Source of the DNA: Pelagadaptatus sp034112445
GTDB lineage: Bacteria > Pseudomonadota > Gammaproteobacteria > Pseudomonadales > Cellvibrionaceae
Assembly: GCA_034112445.1 (NCBI GenBank)
Contig: JAWUVI010000014.1
Location: 124,001 to 188,000 of the forward strand
Reading direction: 5' to 3'
Length of the DNA stretch: 64,000 bases
In this document: piece by piece, positions 1 through 8,203 of the stretch
Layout: every line of letters begins with the position of its first letter
Numbering within the stretch: position 1 is the stretch's first letter
Position numbers and translations under genes: made by a program
The notes under the pieces: model-generated
Databases searched by the model: none
The model's input: the letters and a program-made list of their open reading frames with translations, nothing else
What the model was told of the DNA's origin: nothing

Positions 1-258
1 CGTGTGTGGGATAGGGATGGAATTTTCACCTCGTTAAAGCAGCTATCTGAGCAGCTGGATATAAAGCTAAAAGACTTCTTGGCGCCTATATTTGTTGCTA
101 TAGCAGGAACGACAGCATCTTTTTCGGTGATGGATTCTATGGTCCTATTGGGGCCAGATATGAGTCGAGCTAGATTGCGCCATGCGTTGGTGGTGTGCTG
201 CGGCGAACTGGGTAAAAAGCAGCTTAAAAAGCTTGAAAAGCGATATTTGAGTCTTTGA
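1..258 (+). CDS. gltX: Glutamyl-tRNA synthetase, C-terminal end (partial)
   Basis: This is the last 85 codons of an open frame that runs in from the left edge, so the N-terminus and catalytic Rossmann fold lie outside the window. The visible part is the anticodon-binding helical domain. It matches my recollection of the Pseudomonas GltX C-terminus: a segment like LKDFLAPIFVAIAG, then VMDSMVLLGPDMSRARLRHAL and a lysine-rich KKQLKKLEK end. GltX charges tRNA-Glu in the cytoplasm. A GTG at 4 could be mistaken for a start, but the frame is open at base 1 and the protein is clearly incomplete. No strong terminator follows before the next gene. Confidence 0.85.
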   Translation, partial: RVWDRDGIFTSLKQLSEQLDIKLKDFLAPIFVAIAGTTASFSVMDSMVLLGPDMSRARLRHALVVCCGELGKKQLKKLEKRYLSL

Positions 259-470
259 TCTCTACAGTAAGTCTGAGGTGCTTATTCGCTGAGCCCTCAG
301 GCTATTTTCTATAGGTACGGTGGCTTCCCGCTATTTCTTTTTAATCCAATATTTTACTTTAGAATCCTTCATTAAAGCCGATAGTAGCTATACTGATTAT
401 CCGTTATCAAGAAATTAGGCATGAGTAAGAGCCCAATTTCACATAGATAATTGACCCAGAATAACGAAAA

Positions 471-2510
471 GTGAGGCATGCTTTGAAGTCGATATTATAC
501 CCAGCAATTGCATTAATGAACCGCTTGAGCTTTGGGCTCAAATTTAGTTTGGTTAGCGCTATGTTCGTTATACCTATGGCGGTAACAAATTTTTATGTCG
601 TTTTGGGCTTTTACGATCAATTTATCAGTACCCGTACTGAGCTTAACGCGATAAGCGAGATTACCACAGCTATCAAAACTCGCCGGAGTATTCTTGAGTA
701 CAGTAATCTAAATCAAATTGATCGTATTCCAGTGTTTAGCGCTGATGATCTTCCTAGCAGAGTAAAATCCAGCTTTAATGTTATTGATAAAGGCTTAAAG
801 TCACTGCAGCCGGTATCCAGAAAAGAATCAGAAAAACAAGCTTTTAGAAAACAATTAACCTCTTTAACGGTAGCTCTAGAAAATATTGGAGCTGAAGCAA
901 TTCCTATCGATCGTTATGATAAAACTGAACTCATGCTTAATAACTATATGTCTTTCGTGGCTCTTATGGGGTCTCAAAGTGGTTTGAGTCAAGACGAAGA
1001 TATTGTAATACGTGTTATATCTGAATTCATGTTGGGAACAGCTCATCACAATACTATTGTGTTGGGGCAAGTAAGAGCAGCTGGAACTACAGCGTATAGA
1101 ACGGGAGGGCGACTCAGTTCTGAAACCAGTATGGAGCTAGAAGAACTTAGCTTGGAGCTCCAAAAAATGGGGCAAACCTATAAATCTGAAATTAACGATA
1201 TCTTATCTAAAGATCCAAGATTAGTGGCTGTGATTGGTGATTTAGCTAAAGCGGTTCAAAACGGCTATACAGAAATTATAAGCAAGGTTGAGAATGACAT
1301 TCTTTTTGCCAGTTCTATGAAAGCATCGTGGGTGCCATTTTATGAGTATATGGGTCAAAAATTAGAAGCTGATTTCCGTGTTATAGACGCGATGCTTGCC
1401 CATGTTGAATCGGAGTTAGAGTCAAGGTTGATTGTTAAGCGCGTTCAAATGCTGTCGATTGTCGGTGTGTTATTTGTCGTATTCATAATTATCTTTTATT
1501 TGTATGCAGGCTTTTATGTTTCTACACGAGGAACCATCAGTGGCTTAACCAATATTGTTGATAAAGTAGCCGCTGGTAATATGACGGTAAGCTACGCTGT
1601 TTCAAGTAAGGATGAGCTAGGCGAATTAGGTGGCGTTTTTAACGGTATGATTATTAAGATCCATGATCTAATTCAAATGGTAGGAGAAACAGTTATTGAA
1701 GTAGAGCGTCAGTCAGAACGTGTTCAGAAGGTTTCTTCAGAGAGCAATATCTTAGTGACTGGTCAGCGTCAGCAAATAGAGTTGGTTGCCAATGCAATGA
1801 ACGAAATGTCCAGTGCTACCCAAGAAGTTTCCAGCAGCTCTGCAACAGCGGTACAGAGTGCCAAAAGTGTTAATGATCAAACCCTAAGTGGCCGTGAAGT
1901 GGTTGAGCAACAAGTTGGCAGTATCAATCAGTTGGCGCAAGAGATTGAAAAGTCAGTAAATGTTATCAATCAATTAGCTACCGATAGCGCCGCAATCAGT
2001 CAGGTTCTAGATGTTATTAAGGGTATTGCGGAACAAACAAACTTACTGGCACTGAACGCGGCAATTGAGGCCGCTAGAGCCGGTGAGCAAGGTCGAGGCT
2101 TTGCGGTTGTAGCCGATGAGGTGCGAACTCTGGCGCAACGTACCCAGCAATCTACTGAAGAAATTGAGCAGATGATTGTGAAGTTACAAAGTGGTGTTGG
2201 TGAGGCTGTGAAGGCTATGAACGCAAGCCATACAATGGCTGACTCTACGGTTAGTCAATCAGATAAAGTACAAGAAGCGCTAGATAATATTCTCTCTTCA
2301 GTGGGTATGATTGTTGAGCAAAGTCAACAAATTGCTACGGCGGCGGAAAGGCAAACATCTGTGGCCAACGATATTGACAGTAATATCGTTGAAATTAACC
2401 TAGCCGGAGAGAAAACGGCCGAGGGTGCTAATGAAACAGAAAAATCAAGTCGTCAGTTGTCATCCTCGGTTGTTAAGTTAAAAGATTTGATTACTAATTT
2501 TGAAGTTTGA
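471..2510 (+). CDS. Methyl-accepting chemotaxis protein
   Basis: A 679-residue transmembrane chemoreceptor. A first membrane helix lies at about residues 22-45 and a second at about 326-350, bracketing a roughly 280-residue helical periplasmic sensor of unknown ligand. A HAMP linker follows (about 350-405), then the cytoplasmic coiled coil with the invariant hairpin tip (EQTNLLALNAAIEAARAGEQ, then GRGFAVVADEVRTLA). There is no C-terminal xWxxF tether for CheR/CheB; the protein ends NFEV. I use GTG at 471, although no good ribosome-binding site precedes it and ATG at 516 is an alternative. It stands alone between gltX and the flagellar regulators. It presumably signals through one of the two Che systems in this window, most likely the flagellar one (inference). 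A 7-bp tandem repeat begins over its last codons. Confidence 0.93.
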   Translation: MRHALKSILYPAIALMNRLSFGLKFSLVSAMFVIPMAVTNFYVVLGFYDQFISTRTELNAISEITTAIKTRRSILEYSNLNQIDRIPVFSADDLPSRVKSSFNVIDKGLKSLQPVSRKESEKQAFRKQLTSLTVALENIGAEAIPIDRYDKTELMLNNYMSFVALMGSQSGLSQDEDIVIRVISEFMLGTAHHNTIVLGQVRAAGTTAYRTGGRLSSETSMELEELSLELQKMGQTYKSEINDILSKDPRLVAVIGDLAKAVQNGYTEIISKVENDILFASSMKASWVPFYEYMGQKLEADFRVIDAMLAHVESELESRLIVKRVQMLSIVGVLFVVFIIIFYLYAGFYVSTRGTISGLTNIVDKVAAGNMTVSYAVSSKDELGELGGVFNGMIIKIHDLIQMVGETVIEVERQSERVQKVSSESNILVTGQRQQIELVANAMNEMSSATQEVSSSSATAVQSAKSVNDQTLSGREVVEQQVGSINQLAQEIEKSVNVINQLATDSAAISQVLDVIKGIAEQTNLLALNAAIEAARAGEQGRGFAVVADEVRTLAQRTQQSTEEIEQMIVKLQSGVGEAVKAMNASHTMADSTVSQSDKVQEALDNILSSVGMIVEQSQQIATAAERQTSVANDIDSNIVEINLAGEKTAEGANETEKSSRQLSSSVVKLKDLITNFEV

Positions 2511-2548
2511 AGTTTGAAGTTTGAAGTTTGAAGTTTGAAGTTTGAAGT
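2501..2548. repeat. Heptanucleotide tandem repeat (TGAAGTT x6 plus partial)
   Basis: Six perfect copies of the 7-base unit TGAAGTT followed by six bases of a seventh. The first copy encodes the last residues (E-V) of the chemoreceptor and the TGA at the start of the second copy is its stop codon. Because 7 is not a multiple of 3 the array shifts frame each copy, but each copy supplies a TGA. A change in copy number would therefore leave the protein end unchanged as long as two copies remain. Confidence 0.95.
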
Positions 2549-2565
2549 AAATGTTCTAGTAATGA

Positions 2566-2589
2566 GCCGCTAAATTGCGGCTTTTTTTT
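2566..2589 (+). terminator. Rho-independent terminator after chemoreceptor
   Basis: Five-base-pair GC stem GCCGC/GCGGC with loop TAAATT, followed by eight T. It lies about 55 bases after the chemoreceptor stop and just downstream of the 7-bp repeat, isolating this gene from the flagellar cluster. Confidence 0.85.
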
Positions 2590-2700
2590 GCCTGTAATTT
2601 GTATCGCTAAACAAGTAAAGAGAATCACGATTTAGCCGCTAATACTATTGGGCGCTGCAAAACAGTGTAAGTTTTAGAATAGGTTTATGATGAGGTCGGT

Positions 2701-2958
2701 ATGATTGTTATTCCAGTGTCACAGTTCTTATTAGGAAAATATCGTAAGAAAGTAGAGAGGGCATTTCAATCTGATGATTGGGCGGCGGTCTTACAATATG
2801 AACCATTGATGATGCGAGCGGTTGATGTGGCTTGTAAAGACCCTGATCGCTATATGCCGTCATTACTGCGTGAGGTAAGTGTGACTTTGCATCTCTACCA
2901 AAAACTAGTTGATACCTGCCAGAATGAAGTAAACCTTACAGCTCTAGAGATTGAGTGA
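2701..2958 (+). CDS. Small helical protein upstream of fleQ (FliT/FleP-like?)
   Basis: An 85-residue, mostly helical protein without a signal peptide or membrane segment. It starts at ATG 2701 with a GAGG ribosome-binding site about 5 bases upstream. I do not recognise a definite family. Its place directly before fleQ is where Pseudomonas carries the small fliS/fleP (FliT-like) genes, and its size and helix-rich, Leu- and Arg/Lys-containing sequence are compatible with a flagellar export chaperone. However, no filament genes (fliC, fliD, fliS) are next to it here. The assignment is positional inference only; that the gene is real rests on its ribosome-binding site and clean frame. Confidence 0.6.
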   Translation: MIVIPVSQFLLGKYRKKVERAFQSDDWAAVLQYEPLMMRAVDVACKDPDRYMPSLLREVSVTLHLYQKLVDTCQNEVNLTALEIE

Positions 2959-3082
2959 TCGTTGGGTTCAATTTCTTCTTTAGATTCAGTTGCCAGATGT
3001 TAAGACTATACGCATAGGTGGGATCTGAAGGCATTATAAGTCGCCAAATATTCACATCATGCATCTCAATATGGTCAAAACT

Positions 3083-3111
3083 TTGACAGTTAAATGCCTC
3101 AATGCTAAGTT
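3083..3111 (+). promoter_or_regulatory. Candidate sigma-70 promoter for fleQ
   Basis: A perfect -35 TTGACA (3083-3088), a 17-base spacer, then TAAGTT (3106-3111, a 3/6 match to TATAAT). It would give a leader of about 50 bases before fleQ. In Pseudomonas fleQ is transcribed by the housekeeping sigma factor, which fits. The weak -10 keeps confidence low. Confidence 0.35.
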
Positions 3112-3166
3112 GCTCGAACAATAAATTAATAATAATTATATTGCATAAACATTAGGGCATTTTCGT

Positions 3167-4618
3167 ATGTTGCAGGCGACTCAAGTCTTCATTATTGACG
3201 ATAACCAATCACGTCGAGATGAACTTCAAAATATTTTTCAGTTCATCGGTGTTTCTACCGTTGTAGCAAGCAGTGATAATTGGCTGGAGGCTGTAAATGA
3301 AATTGGTAAGCCGGAATGTTTTTTGGCAGGGGTTCTTCTAGGTGATGACGCATCTAAAAAACCTTTAACGGATCGTTTGCAATCTATTAGGCAGTGGAAT
3401 GATACCGTAGCGGTTCTTTTAGTGGATGGCGATATTAATAAAGACCAAGACGACAGTTTGAATCAAATGTTGGTTGGTTCGTTACAAACACCCCTGTCGT
3501 ATCCAGAAGTTATTAATAGCCTAGAGCAAGCTCAGCGATACAGTAAAGCCCAATTTCACTATAAGCATGGTGCAAACCATCTGACCCCGATATTTAAAAC
3601 ATTGGTTGGTAGCAGTAAGGAAATGGACTCTGTTAAGGCGATGATGGGGCAGGTAGCTGATAAAGAGGTTACCGTCTTGATTACTGGTGAATCGGGTACC
3701 GGCAAAGAAGTCGTTGCACGTAATTTACACTTAAGCTCCAATCGCAAAGATAAACCTTTTGTGCCGGTCAATTGCGGCGCTATTCCTTCTGAGTTGTTAG
3801 AGAGTGAGTTGTTTGGGCACGAAAAGGGCGCTTTTACCGGAGCCATTTCATCTCGGGCTGGCCGCTTTGAAATGGCGGAAGGTGGAACCTTATTTCTTGA
3901 TGAAATAGGCGATATGCCTCTCAGTATGCAAGTCAAAATTTTAAGAGTTTTACAAGAACGTTGTTTTGAAAAGGTTGGCGGTAATAAGCTTCAGTCATCA
4001 GATGTACGTGTTATCGCTGCTACTCATCGTGACTTAGAAAAAATGATTGAAGAAGGCAGTTTTCGTGAGGATTTGTATTATCGTTTAAATGTTTTCCCCA
4101 TAGAAGTTCCCTCCCTGCGTGAGCGCAATGAAGACATCCCACTTATTATCAATGAGTTGGTTTGTCGTATGGGAAAAGAAAACAGAGGTACCGTTAAATT
4201 TAACTCGTCAGCTATTTTGTCCCTATGTCAGCATGAGTGGTCTGGGAATGTACGTGAGCTTTCAAATTTAGTTGAACGTATGGCCATTATGTTTCCTGGT
4301 GGTGTGGTTGGTGCTCAAGATTTACCCAAAAAATATCGTTATGGCGAAGCTTTAATTGATGTTGAAGTGGCTCCGAATATTGATACAACGGAATCTCAGT
4401 CTACTGGTGGCAGTTTGGGAGTCGTCAGCATGGGTGATACAGCTTTATTGCCTGAACATGGTATCGATCTAAAGGAGTATCTTACTGCCTTGGAGCGTAA
4501 CCTTATTCAGCAGGCCTTAGACGATTCGGCAGGCGTTGTAGCAAGAGCCGCAGACCGTTTGGGAATACGTCGTACCACCTTGGTCGAAAAAATGCGTAAA
4601 TACGATTTGCAGCGTTAA
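3167..4618 (+). CDS. fleQ: Flagellar master regulator FleQ (sigma-54 activator)
   Basis: A 483-residue enhancer-binding protein. Residues 1-135 form a receiver-like FleQ domain without an obvious phospho-acceptor Asp. The AAA+ domain has Walker A GESGTGKE at 174-181 (Lys180), the sigma-54 contact loop GAFTGAI and Walker B GGTLFLDEIGD. The C-terminus is a Fis-type helix-turn-helix (ARAADRLGIRRTTLVEKM). FleQ activates class II flagellar genes, and in Pseudomonas it binds c-di-GMP. The c-di-GMP contacts Arg185-Asn186 and the ExxxR motif Glu330-Arg334 are present at the same numbers as in P. aeruginosa, but the LFRS motif at 142-145 reads IFKT. It is followed by fleSR, whose sigma-54 promoter it probably activates. 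Confidence 0.96.
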   Translation: MLQATQVFIIDDNQSRRDELQNIFQFIGVSTVVASSDNWLEAVNEIGKPECFLAGVLLGDDASKKPLTDRLQSIRQWNDTVAVLLVDGDINKDQDDSLNQMLVGSLQTPLSYPEVINSLEQAQRYSKAQFHYKHGANHLTPIFKTLVGSSKEMDSVKAMMGQVADKEVTVLITGESGTGKEVVARNLHLSSNRKDKPFVPVNCGAIPSELLESELFGHEKGAFTGAISSRAGRFEMAEGGTLFLDEIGDMPLSMQVKILRVLQERCFEKVGGNKLQSSDVRVIAATHRDLEKMIEEGSFREDLYYRLNVFPIEVPSLRERNEDIPLIINELVCRMGKENRGTVKFNSSAILSLCQHEWSGNVRELSNLVERMAIMFPGGVVGAQDLPKKYRYGEALIDVEVAPNIDTTESQSTGGSLGVVSMGDTALLPEHGIDLKEYLTALERNLIQQALDDSAGVVARAADRLGIRRTTLVEKMRKYDLQR

Positions 4619-4690
4619 TAATTCCGTCATTTTCTTGGCTTTTCTTAGATTTTGTTTTGTAACTAGTTGAAATAAATAAGTTTTATTTGT

Positions 4691-4706
4691 TGGCATTGCC
4701 TTTGCA
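4691..4706 (+). promoter_or_regulatory. Sigma-54 promoter of fleSR
   Basis: TGGCAT-N5-TTGCA, with the invariant GG and GC elements at correct -24/-12 spacing, 77 bases before fleS. The fleSR operon is FleQ- and sigma-54-dependent in Pseudomonas, so sequence and context agree. Confidence 0.88.
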
Positions 4707-4782
4707 AATACCTATGTAACTGTTCTTTCAGTGTTGGATTATTGACGCTGAAAGGCTTTAGGTCTTTGCAGGAGATAGATGG

Positions 4783-6093
4783 ATGGCATTAGCCACACCT
4801 CGACGTGCGTCAATAGAGCTTTCTTCATTAAAGCATGCTAATCATCAAGCGGTCAGTACACAGCTGTCGTCGGCTGAAGCCAGCTTGTCTGAGCGTGAAG
4901 GTTTGATTGAACGTGAGCGTTTGACTCAAAATGATCATTTGACTGAAAAGTTCGATGTCTTCAATAAGCTGTCTCGGCAGTTATCAGATTCTTACTCTGT
5001 GCTTGAGCACCGTGTCGCGGATTTAACTCAGGAGCTTAATACAGTATCTGCTCAGCGCATGACTGAGTTGGCTGAAAAAGAACGAATTGCCGATCGCCTT
5101 GAAAATCTTCTTAGTGTGTTGCCTGGAGGCGTCATCGTTCTTGATTCTAGGGGGCGGGTTGCAGAAGCCAACCACGCGGCTCGAGAAATGCTGGGTGAAC
5201 CGTTAGATGGTTTGCAGTGGCGTGAAGTTATTCAGCGTTGCTTTCAGCCTCGGGAGGACGATGGCCATGAAATATCAACTAAAGATGGGCGGCGATACAG
5301 TGTCTCTACTCGGTCTTTATCGGCTGAGGGTCAAATAATTTTGCTGACGGATCAAACTGAAACTCGTCGTTTACAGGGTGAGTTAAGTCGGCATGAACGT
5401 TTATCGGCTTTGGGAGGGATGGTGTCGGCGTTGGCTCACCAGATTCGTACACCATTATCAGCAGCCATGCTCTATGCCGGTCATCTTTCTGGCGGTGCTT
5501 TGTCTAAGCAGCAACAACAATCGTTTTCAGATAAATTGTTAAAACGCTTAAATCATATGGAGCGACAGGTTCAGGATATGCTGACTTTTGTTAAGGGGGA
5601 TCTACCCTTACATGATGTCATTACGGTTCAGCAGCTAGAAAAGTCATTATCTGAAGAAGTTGAGGTGGTTTTAAGTACGAATAGAGTAAATGCCCAATGG
5701 CTTAATTCATGCCCTAATCATCTTGTTCGTTGCCATAAAGATGCATTAATAGGCGCCATTCTTAATTTGATTAATAATGCGGTTCAGGCCCAGCCTCATA
5801 ATCCAGAGCTGCAAATCTGTTTTTCCCAAGTAAATAATAAAGAAATATCAATCAGTGTCCGTGACCATGGTACAGGTATCTCTCCAGACACTTTGTCGCG
5901 TGTGAAAGATGTCTTCGTGACCACTAAGCCTCAAGGTACAGGTCTTGGTTTAGCCGTAGTTGAAAGCGTTGCTAAACGACATGGTGGAAATTTCAAATTA
6001 GAATCTGAATTAGGTGTTGGGACCGAAGCGACAATTTGTTTGCCTCTCGCTCAGTATTCAACCGCACCTGTTTATAGTCATAGTGGAGTATAA
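4783..6093 (+). CDS. fleS: Flagellar sensor histidine kinase FleS
   Basis: A 436-residue cytoplasmic histidine kinase with no membrane segment. An N-terminal coiled coil (about 30-110) leads to a PAS domain (about 110-195). The HisKA box ALAHQIRTPLS has the phospho-accepting histidine at 219. The ATP-binding domain carries the N box (NLINNAVQA), G1 (DHGTGIS) and G2 (GTGLGLAVVES). FleS phosphorylates FleR to switch on class III genes such as the hook, basal body and some filament genes. The start ATG 4783 has GGAG 9 bases upstream; another ATG at 4779 is out of frame. The fleR start lies one base after the stop codon, so the two are translationally linked. Confidence 0.95.
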   Translation: MALATPRRASIELSSLKHANHQAVSTQLSSAEASLSEREGLIERERLTQNDHLTEKFDVFNKLSRQLSDSYSVLEHRVADLTQELNTVSAQRMTELAEKERIADRLENLLSVLPGGVIVLDSRGRVAEANHAAREMLGEPLDGLQWREVIQRCFQPREDDGHEISTKDGRRYSVSTRSLSAEGQIILLTDQTETRRLQGELSRHERLSALGGMVSALAHQIRTPLSAAMLYAGHLSGGALSKQQQQSFSDKLLKRLNHMERQVQDMLTFVKGDLPLHDVITVQQLEKSLSEEVEVVLSTNRVNAQWLNSCPNHLVRCHKDALIGAILNLINNAVQAQPHNPELQICFSQVNNKEISISVRDHGTGISPDTLSRVKDVFVTTKPQGTGLGLAVVESVAKRHGGNFKLESELGVGTEATICLPLAQYSTAPVYSHSGV

Positions 6094-6094
6094 A

Positions 6095-7579
6095 ATGGCC
6101 TTAGCTGCAACTGCTTTAGAAATGCCAGAAACAGCAAAAATTCTTGTTGTTGAAGATGATCTAGATTTACGAGAAGCCGTGGAAGATACACTCATGCTGG
6201 CTGGGTTTACCCCTGTTTTAGCGTGTAGTGGCGAGGAGGCTTTGCAGCAATTGATTCGTTATCAAGATATTCAGTGCGTGGTCTCCGATGTCAATATGGG
6301 CGGGATGGACGGCCATGAGCTATTGCGTATTATTAAAACAAAATACCCGCATATCCCTGTTGTTCTCAATACGGCTTACGGCAGTATTGATCGCTCAGTA
6401 GATGCTATGCGTGATGGTGCTGTAGATTACCTAGTGAAACCATTTGAGCCTGATGTTCTCGTCGATACGGTAAGCCGGTATATAGGCCCTTATAATACTA
6501 CTGGTGATGGCGAGCCCGTGGCTAATGATTGCGCTAGTCTGCAGTTGTTGCAGTTGGCAAGACGTGTGGCGAAATCAGATGCTACAGCTCTTATTATTGG
6601 TGAGTCAGGGACAGGCAAAGAGGTTCTAGCGCACTATATTCACAATCACTCCCCTAGATCAAAACAACCATTTATAGCGATTAACTGTGCGGCTATTCCT
6701 GAAAACATGCTAGAAGCCATGTTGTTTGGCCATGAAAAGGGTGCCTTTACTGGAGCCTACACAAGTGCTCCCGGTAAATTTGAGCAGGCCAACGGCGGTA
6801 CTTTGCTGTTAGACGAAATTTCTGAAATGGATTTAGGGTTACAGGCAAAACTATTAAGAGTGTTGCAAGAGCGGGAAGTTGAGCGTTTAGGTGGTCGTAA
6901 GGTTATTCAGTTAGACGTGAGAGTTATTGCGACGTCTAATCGCGATATGCGTCGTCACGTTGCGGAAGGAAAGTTTCGAGAAGATTTATATTTTCGTTTA
7001 AGTGTTCTGCCTCTTCAGTGGGCGCCTTTACGTGATAGGCCTGCGGATATTTTACCTTTAGCTGAGGGTTTATTGGCAAAACACTCTGAAAAACAACACC
7101 GACATGGCATGCAGTTATCGCCTGCCGCTATTGATGCATTAATGCAGCATACTTGGCCCGGGAATGTTCGAGAGTTGGATAACGTCATTCAGCGAGCATT
7201 GATATTGCAGTCAGGTACAACAGTTCAGCCTGTTGATCTAGGTTTACAAGCCGATGTGTACATCAGTGAAAAACCAAATCTATTGACAATAGATTCAGGG
7301 GCCAGATTGGTTACGAGTGTTCCTGACGAATTAATTGCTGATTCAACGACTCTACCGTCTTCTGCCGAAATCCTTGAGTGTGATGCTGAAGATACAGCTA
7401 ATTTAGGTGGCGACTTAAAGCAAAAAGAATTTGAAATTATTGTCAGCGCTTTAAAGCAAGAGCGGGGTAGCAAGAAGAATACGGCGGATCGCTTAGGAAT
7501 TAGTCCTAGAACCTTGCGCTATAAAATCGCCCGCTTAAAAGAAATGGGTATGGATATTAATCGGTTATCTTATCGGTAA
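6095..7579 (+). CDS. fleR: Flagellar response regulator FleR (sigma-54 activator)
   Basis: A 494-residue NtrC-family response regulator. The receiver domain (about 15-130) has acidic residues VEDD and the phospho-acceptor Asp65 in VVSDVNM. The AAA+ domain has GESGTGKE, GAFTGAY and GGTLLLDEIS. The C-terminal Fis-type helix-turn-helix contains NTADRLGISPRTLRYKI. It activates sigma-54 promoters of class III flagellar genes once phosphorylated by FleS. The frame extends upstream to 6014 inside fleS, but ATG 6095 is preceded by GGAG and follows the fleS stop by one base, so I take that start. Confidence 0.95.
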   Translation: MALAATALEMPETAKILVVEDDLDLREAVEDTLMLAGFTPVLACSGEEALQQLIRYQDIQCVVSDVNMGGMDGHELLRIIKTKYPHIPVVLNTAYGSIDRSVDAMRDGAVDYLVKPFEPDVLVDTVSRYIGPYNTTGDGEPVANDCASLQLLQLARRVAKSDATALIIGESGTGKEVLAHYIHNHSPRSKQPFIAINCAAIPENMLEAMLFGHEKGAFTGAYTSAPGKFEQANGGTLLLDEISEMDLGLQAKLLRVLQEREVERLGGRKVIQLDVRVIATSNRDMRRHVAEGKFREDLYFRLSVLPLQWAPLRDRPADILPLAEGLLAKHSEKQHRHGMQLSPAAIDALMQHTWPGNVRELDNVIQRALILQSGTTVQPVDLGLQADVYISEKPNLLTIDSGARLVTSVPDELIADSTTLPSSAEILECDAEDTANLGGDLKQKEFEIIVSALKQERGSKKNTADRLGISPRTLRYKIARLKEMGMDINRLSYR

Positions 7580-7712
7580 TATGATGATTGTTTGATCAGT
7601 TTGAGAAAAAGGTTCTATTATTTGTTGATAAGACTCAGCCTTAGCTTGACCTTTATTTACCGAATAAAGTATTTTGGCGATCTTACATAATAAAAAAGTA
7701 TAAGGGATTTGT

Positions 7713-7886
7713 ATGAGCGCACAATTAGCTAAAAAACTTAAACTTAATGCCAGTGTAGAGCAGCCCAAAAAAGCAGCTTCACGCTCTAAAAAAGCAGAAG
7801 AGCTAGAAGCTCGCCGACGCTTAGAAAGCTGTCTTGAAGAAAAGCGTTTATCGCGGGAGTTAGCCGAGTTCGATTTCGAATACTAA
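7713..7886 (+). CDS. 57-residue charged small protein (DUF3545-like?)
   Basis: A short frame, ATG 7713 to TAA 7884-7886, with an AGGGAT ribosome-binding site 7 or so bases upstream. The 57 residues are strongly charged and helix-forming: a Lys-rich N-terminal half, then a stretch with ELEARRRLESCLEEKRLSRE and an acidic aromatic end (EFDFEY). There is no membrane segment and only one Cys. The pattern recalls a family of about 60-residue gammaproteobacterial proteins of unknown function (DUF3545), but that is from memory and uncertain. It lies in an otherwise empty 624-base gap between fleR and fliE, so it may be cotranscribed with fleSR. Confidence 0.6.
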   Translation: MSAQLAKKLKLNASVEQPKKAASRSKKAEELEARRRLESCLEEKRLSRELAEFDFEY

Positions 7887-7919
7887 TATACAAATCACTT
7901 TTTCAAAAATGTCTTTATT

Positions 7920-8009
7920 TGAGCCGGAGCAACGTTAAGTTCGAGTTGCTTTAATTACGAACTGTTTTAATTTTGATCGGTTCTAATTTTTAACTTTGAT
8001 TCCGGCTCA
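7920..8009. repeat. Nested inverted repeats in fleR-fliE gap
   Basis: A perfect 9-base inverted repeat TGAGCCGGA (7920-7928) / TCCGGCTCA (8001-8009) encloses a second one, AGTTCG (7938-7943) / CGAACT (7958-7963). The RNA could fold into a branched stem. There is no T-run, so it is not a standard terminator. It ends about 90 bases upstream of the fliE promoter motif. Confidence 0.5.
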
Positions 8010-8101
8010 TATCTAAACGTCCCAAGTCATCACAATATTTTATCCTCTCTTTGTTTATCTTTTAGCCTAAACGGCAACTTATTTTATAAAGCGGCAACAA
8101 T

Positions 8102-8117
8102 TGGCCTGTTTTATGCA
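8102..8117 (+). promoter_or_regulatory. Sigma-54 promoter of fliE operon
   Basis: TGGCCT-N5-ATGCA with GG and GC at the right distance, 87 bases before the fliE start. It is a little less perfect than the fleSR, fliK and fliL motifs. FleQ/sigma-54 control of fliE is known in Pseudomonas. Confidence 0.7.
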
Positions 8118-8203
8118 ATATCTCTATCAATGCAGTACAAATGTCATTTTTTTGGCATTAAACGATGTGTGATTCGATAGCTTGAAATATTGAGAGAGAT
8201 ACC

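Noticed and set aside
280..320. Hairpin AGCC/GGCT after gltX as terminator
   Set aside because: Only four base pairs and no T-run worth calling.
358..384. Sigma-28-like -10 (GCCGATAG at 377-384) before the first chemoreceptor
   Set aside because: The -10 element is good, but there is no TAAA at the required 15-base distance (TTTA is there), so I do not call a promoter.
389..394. TATACT before the first chemoreceptor
   Set aside because: No acceptable -35 hexamer at 16-18 bases.
2936..3121. 61-codon minus-strand frame between the small helical gene and fleQ
   Set aside because: No ribosome-binding site or family resemblance; the region more plausibly holds the fleQ promoter.
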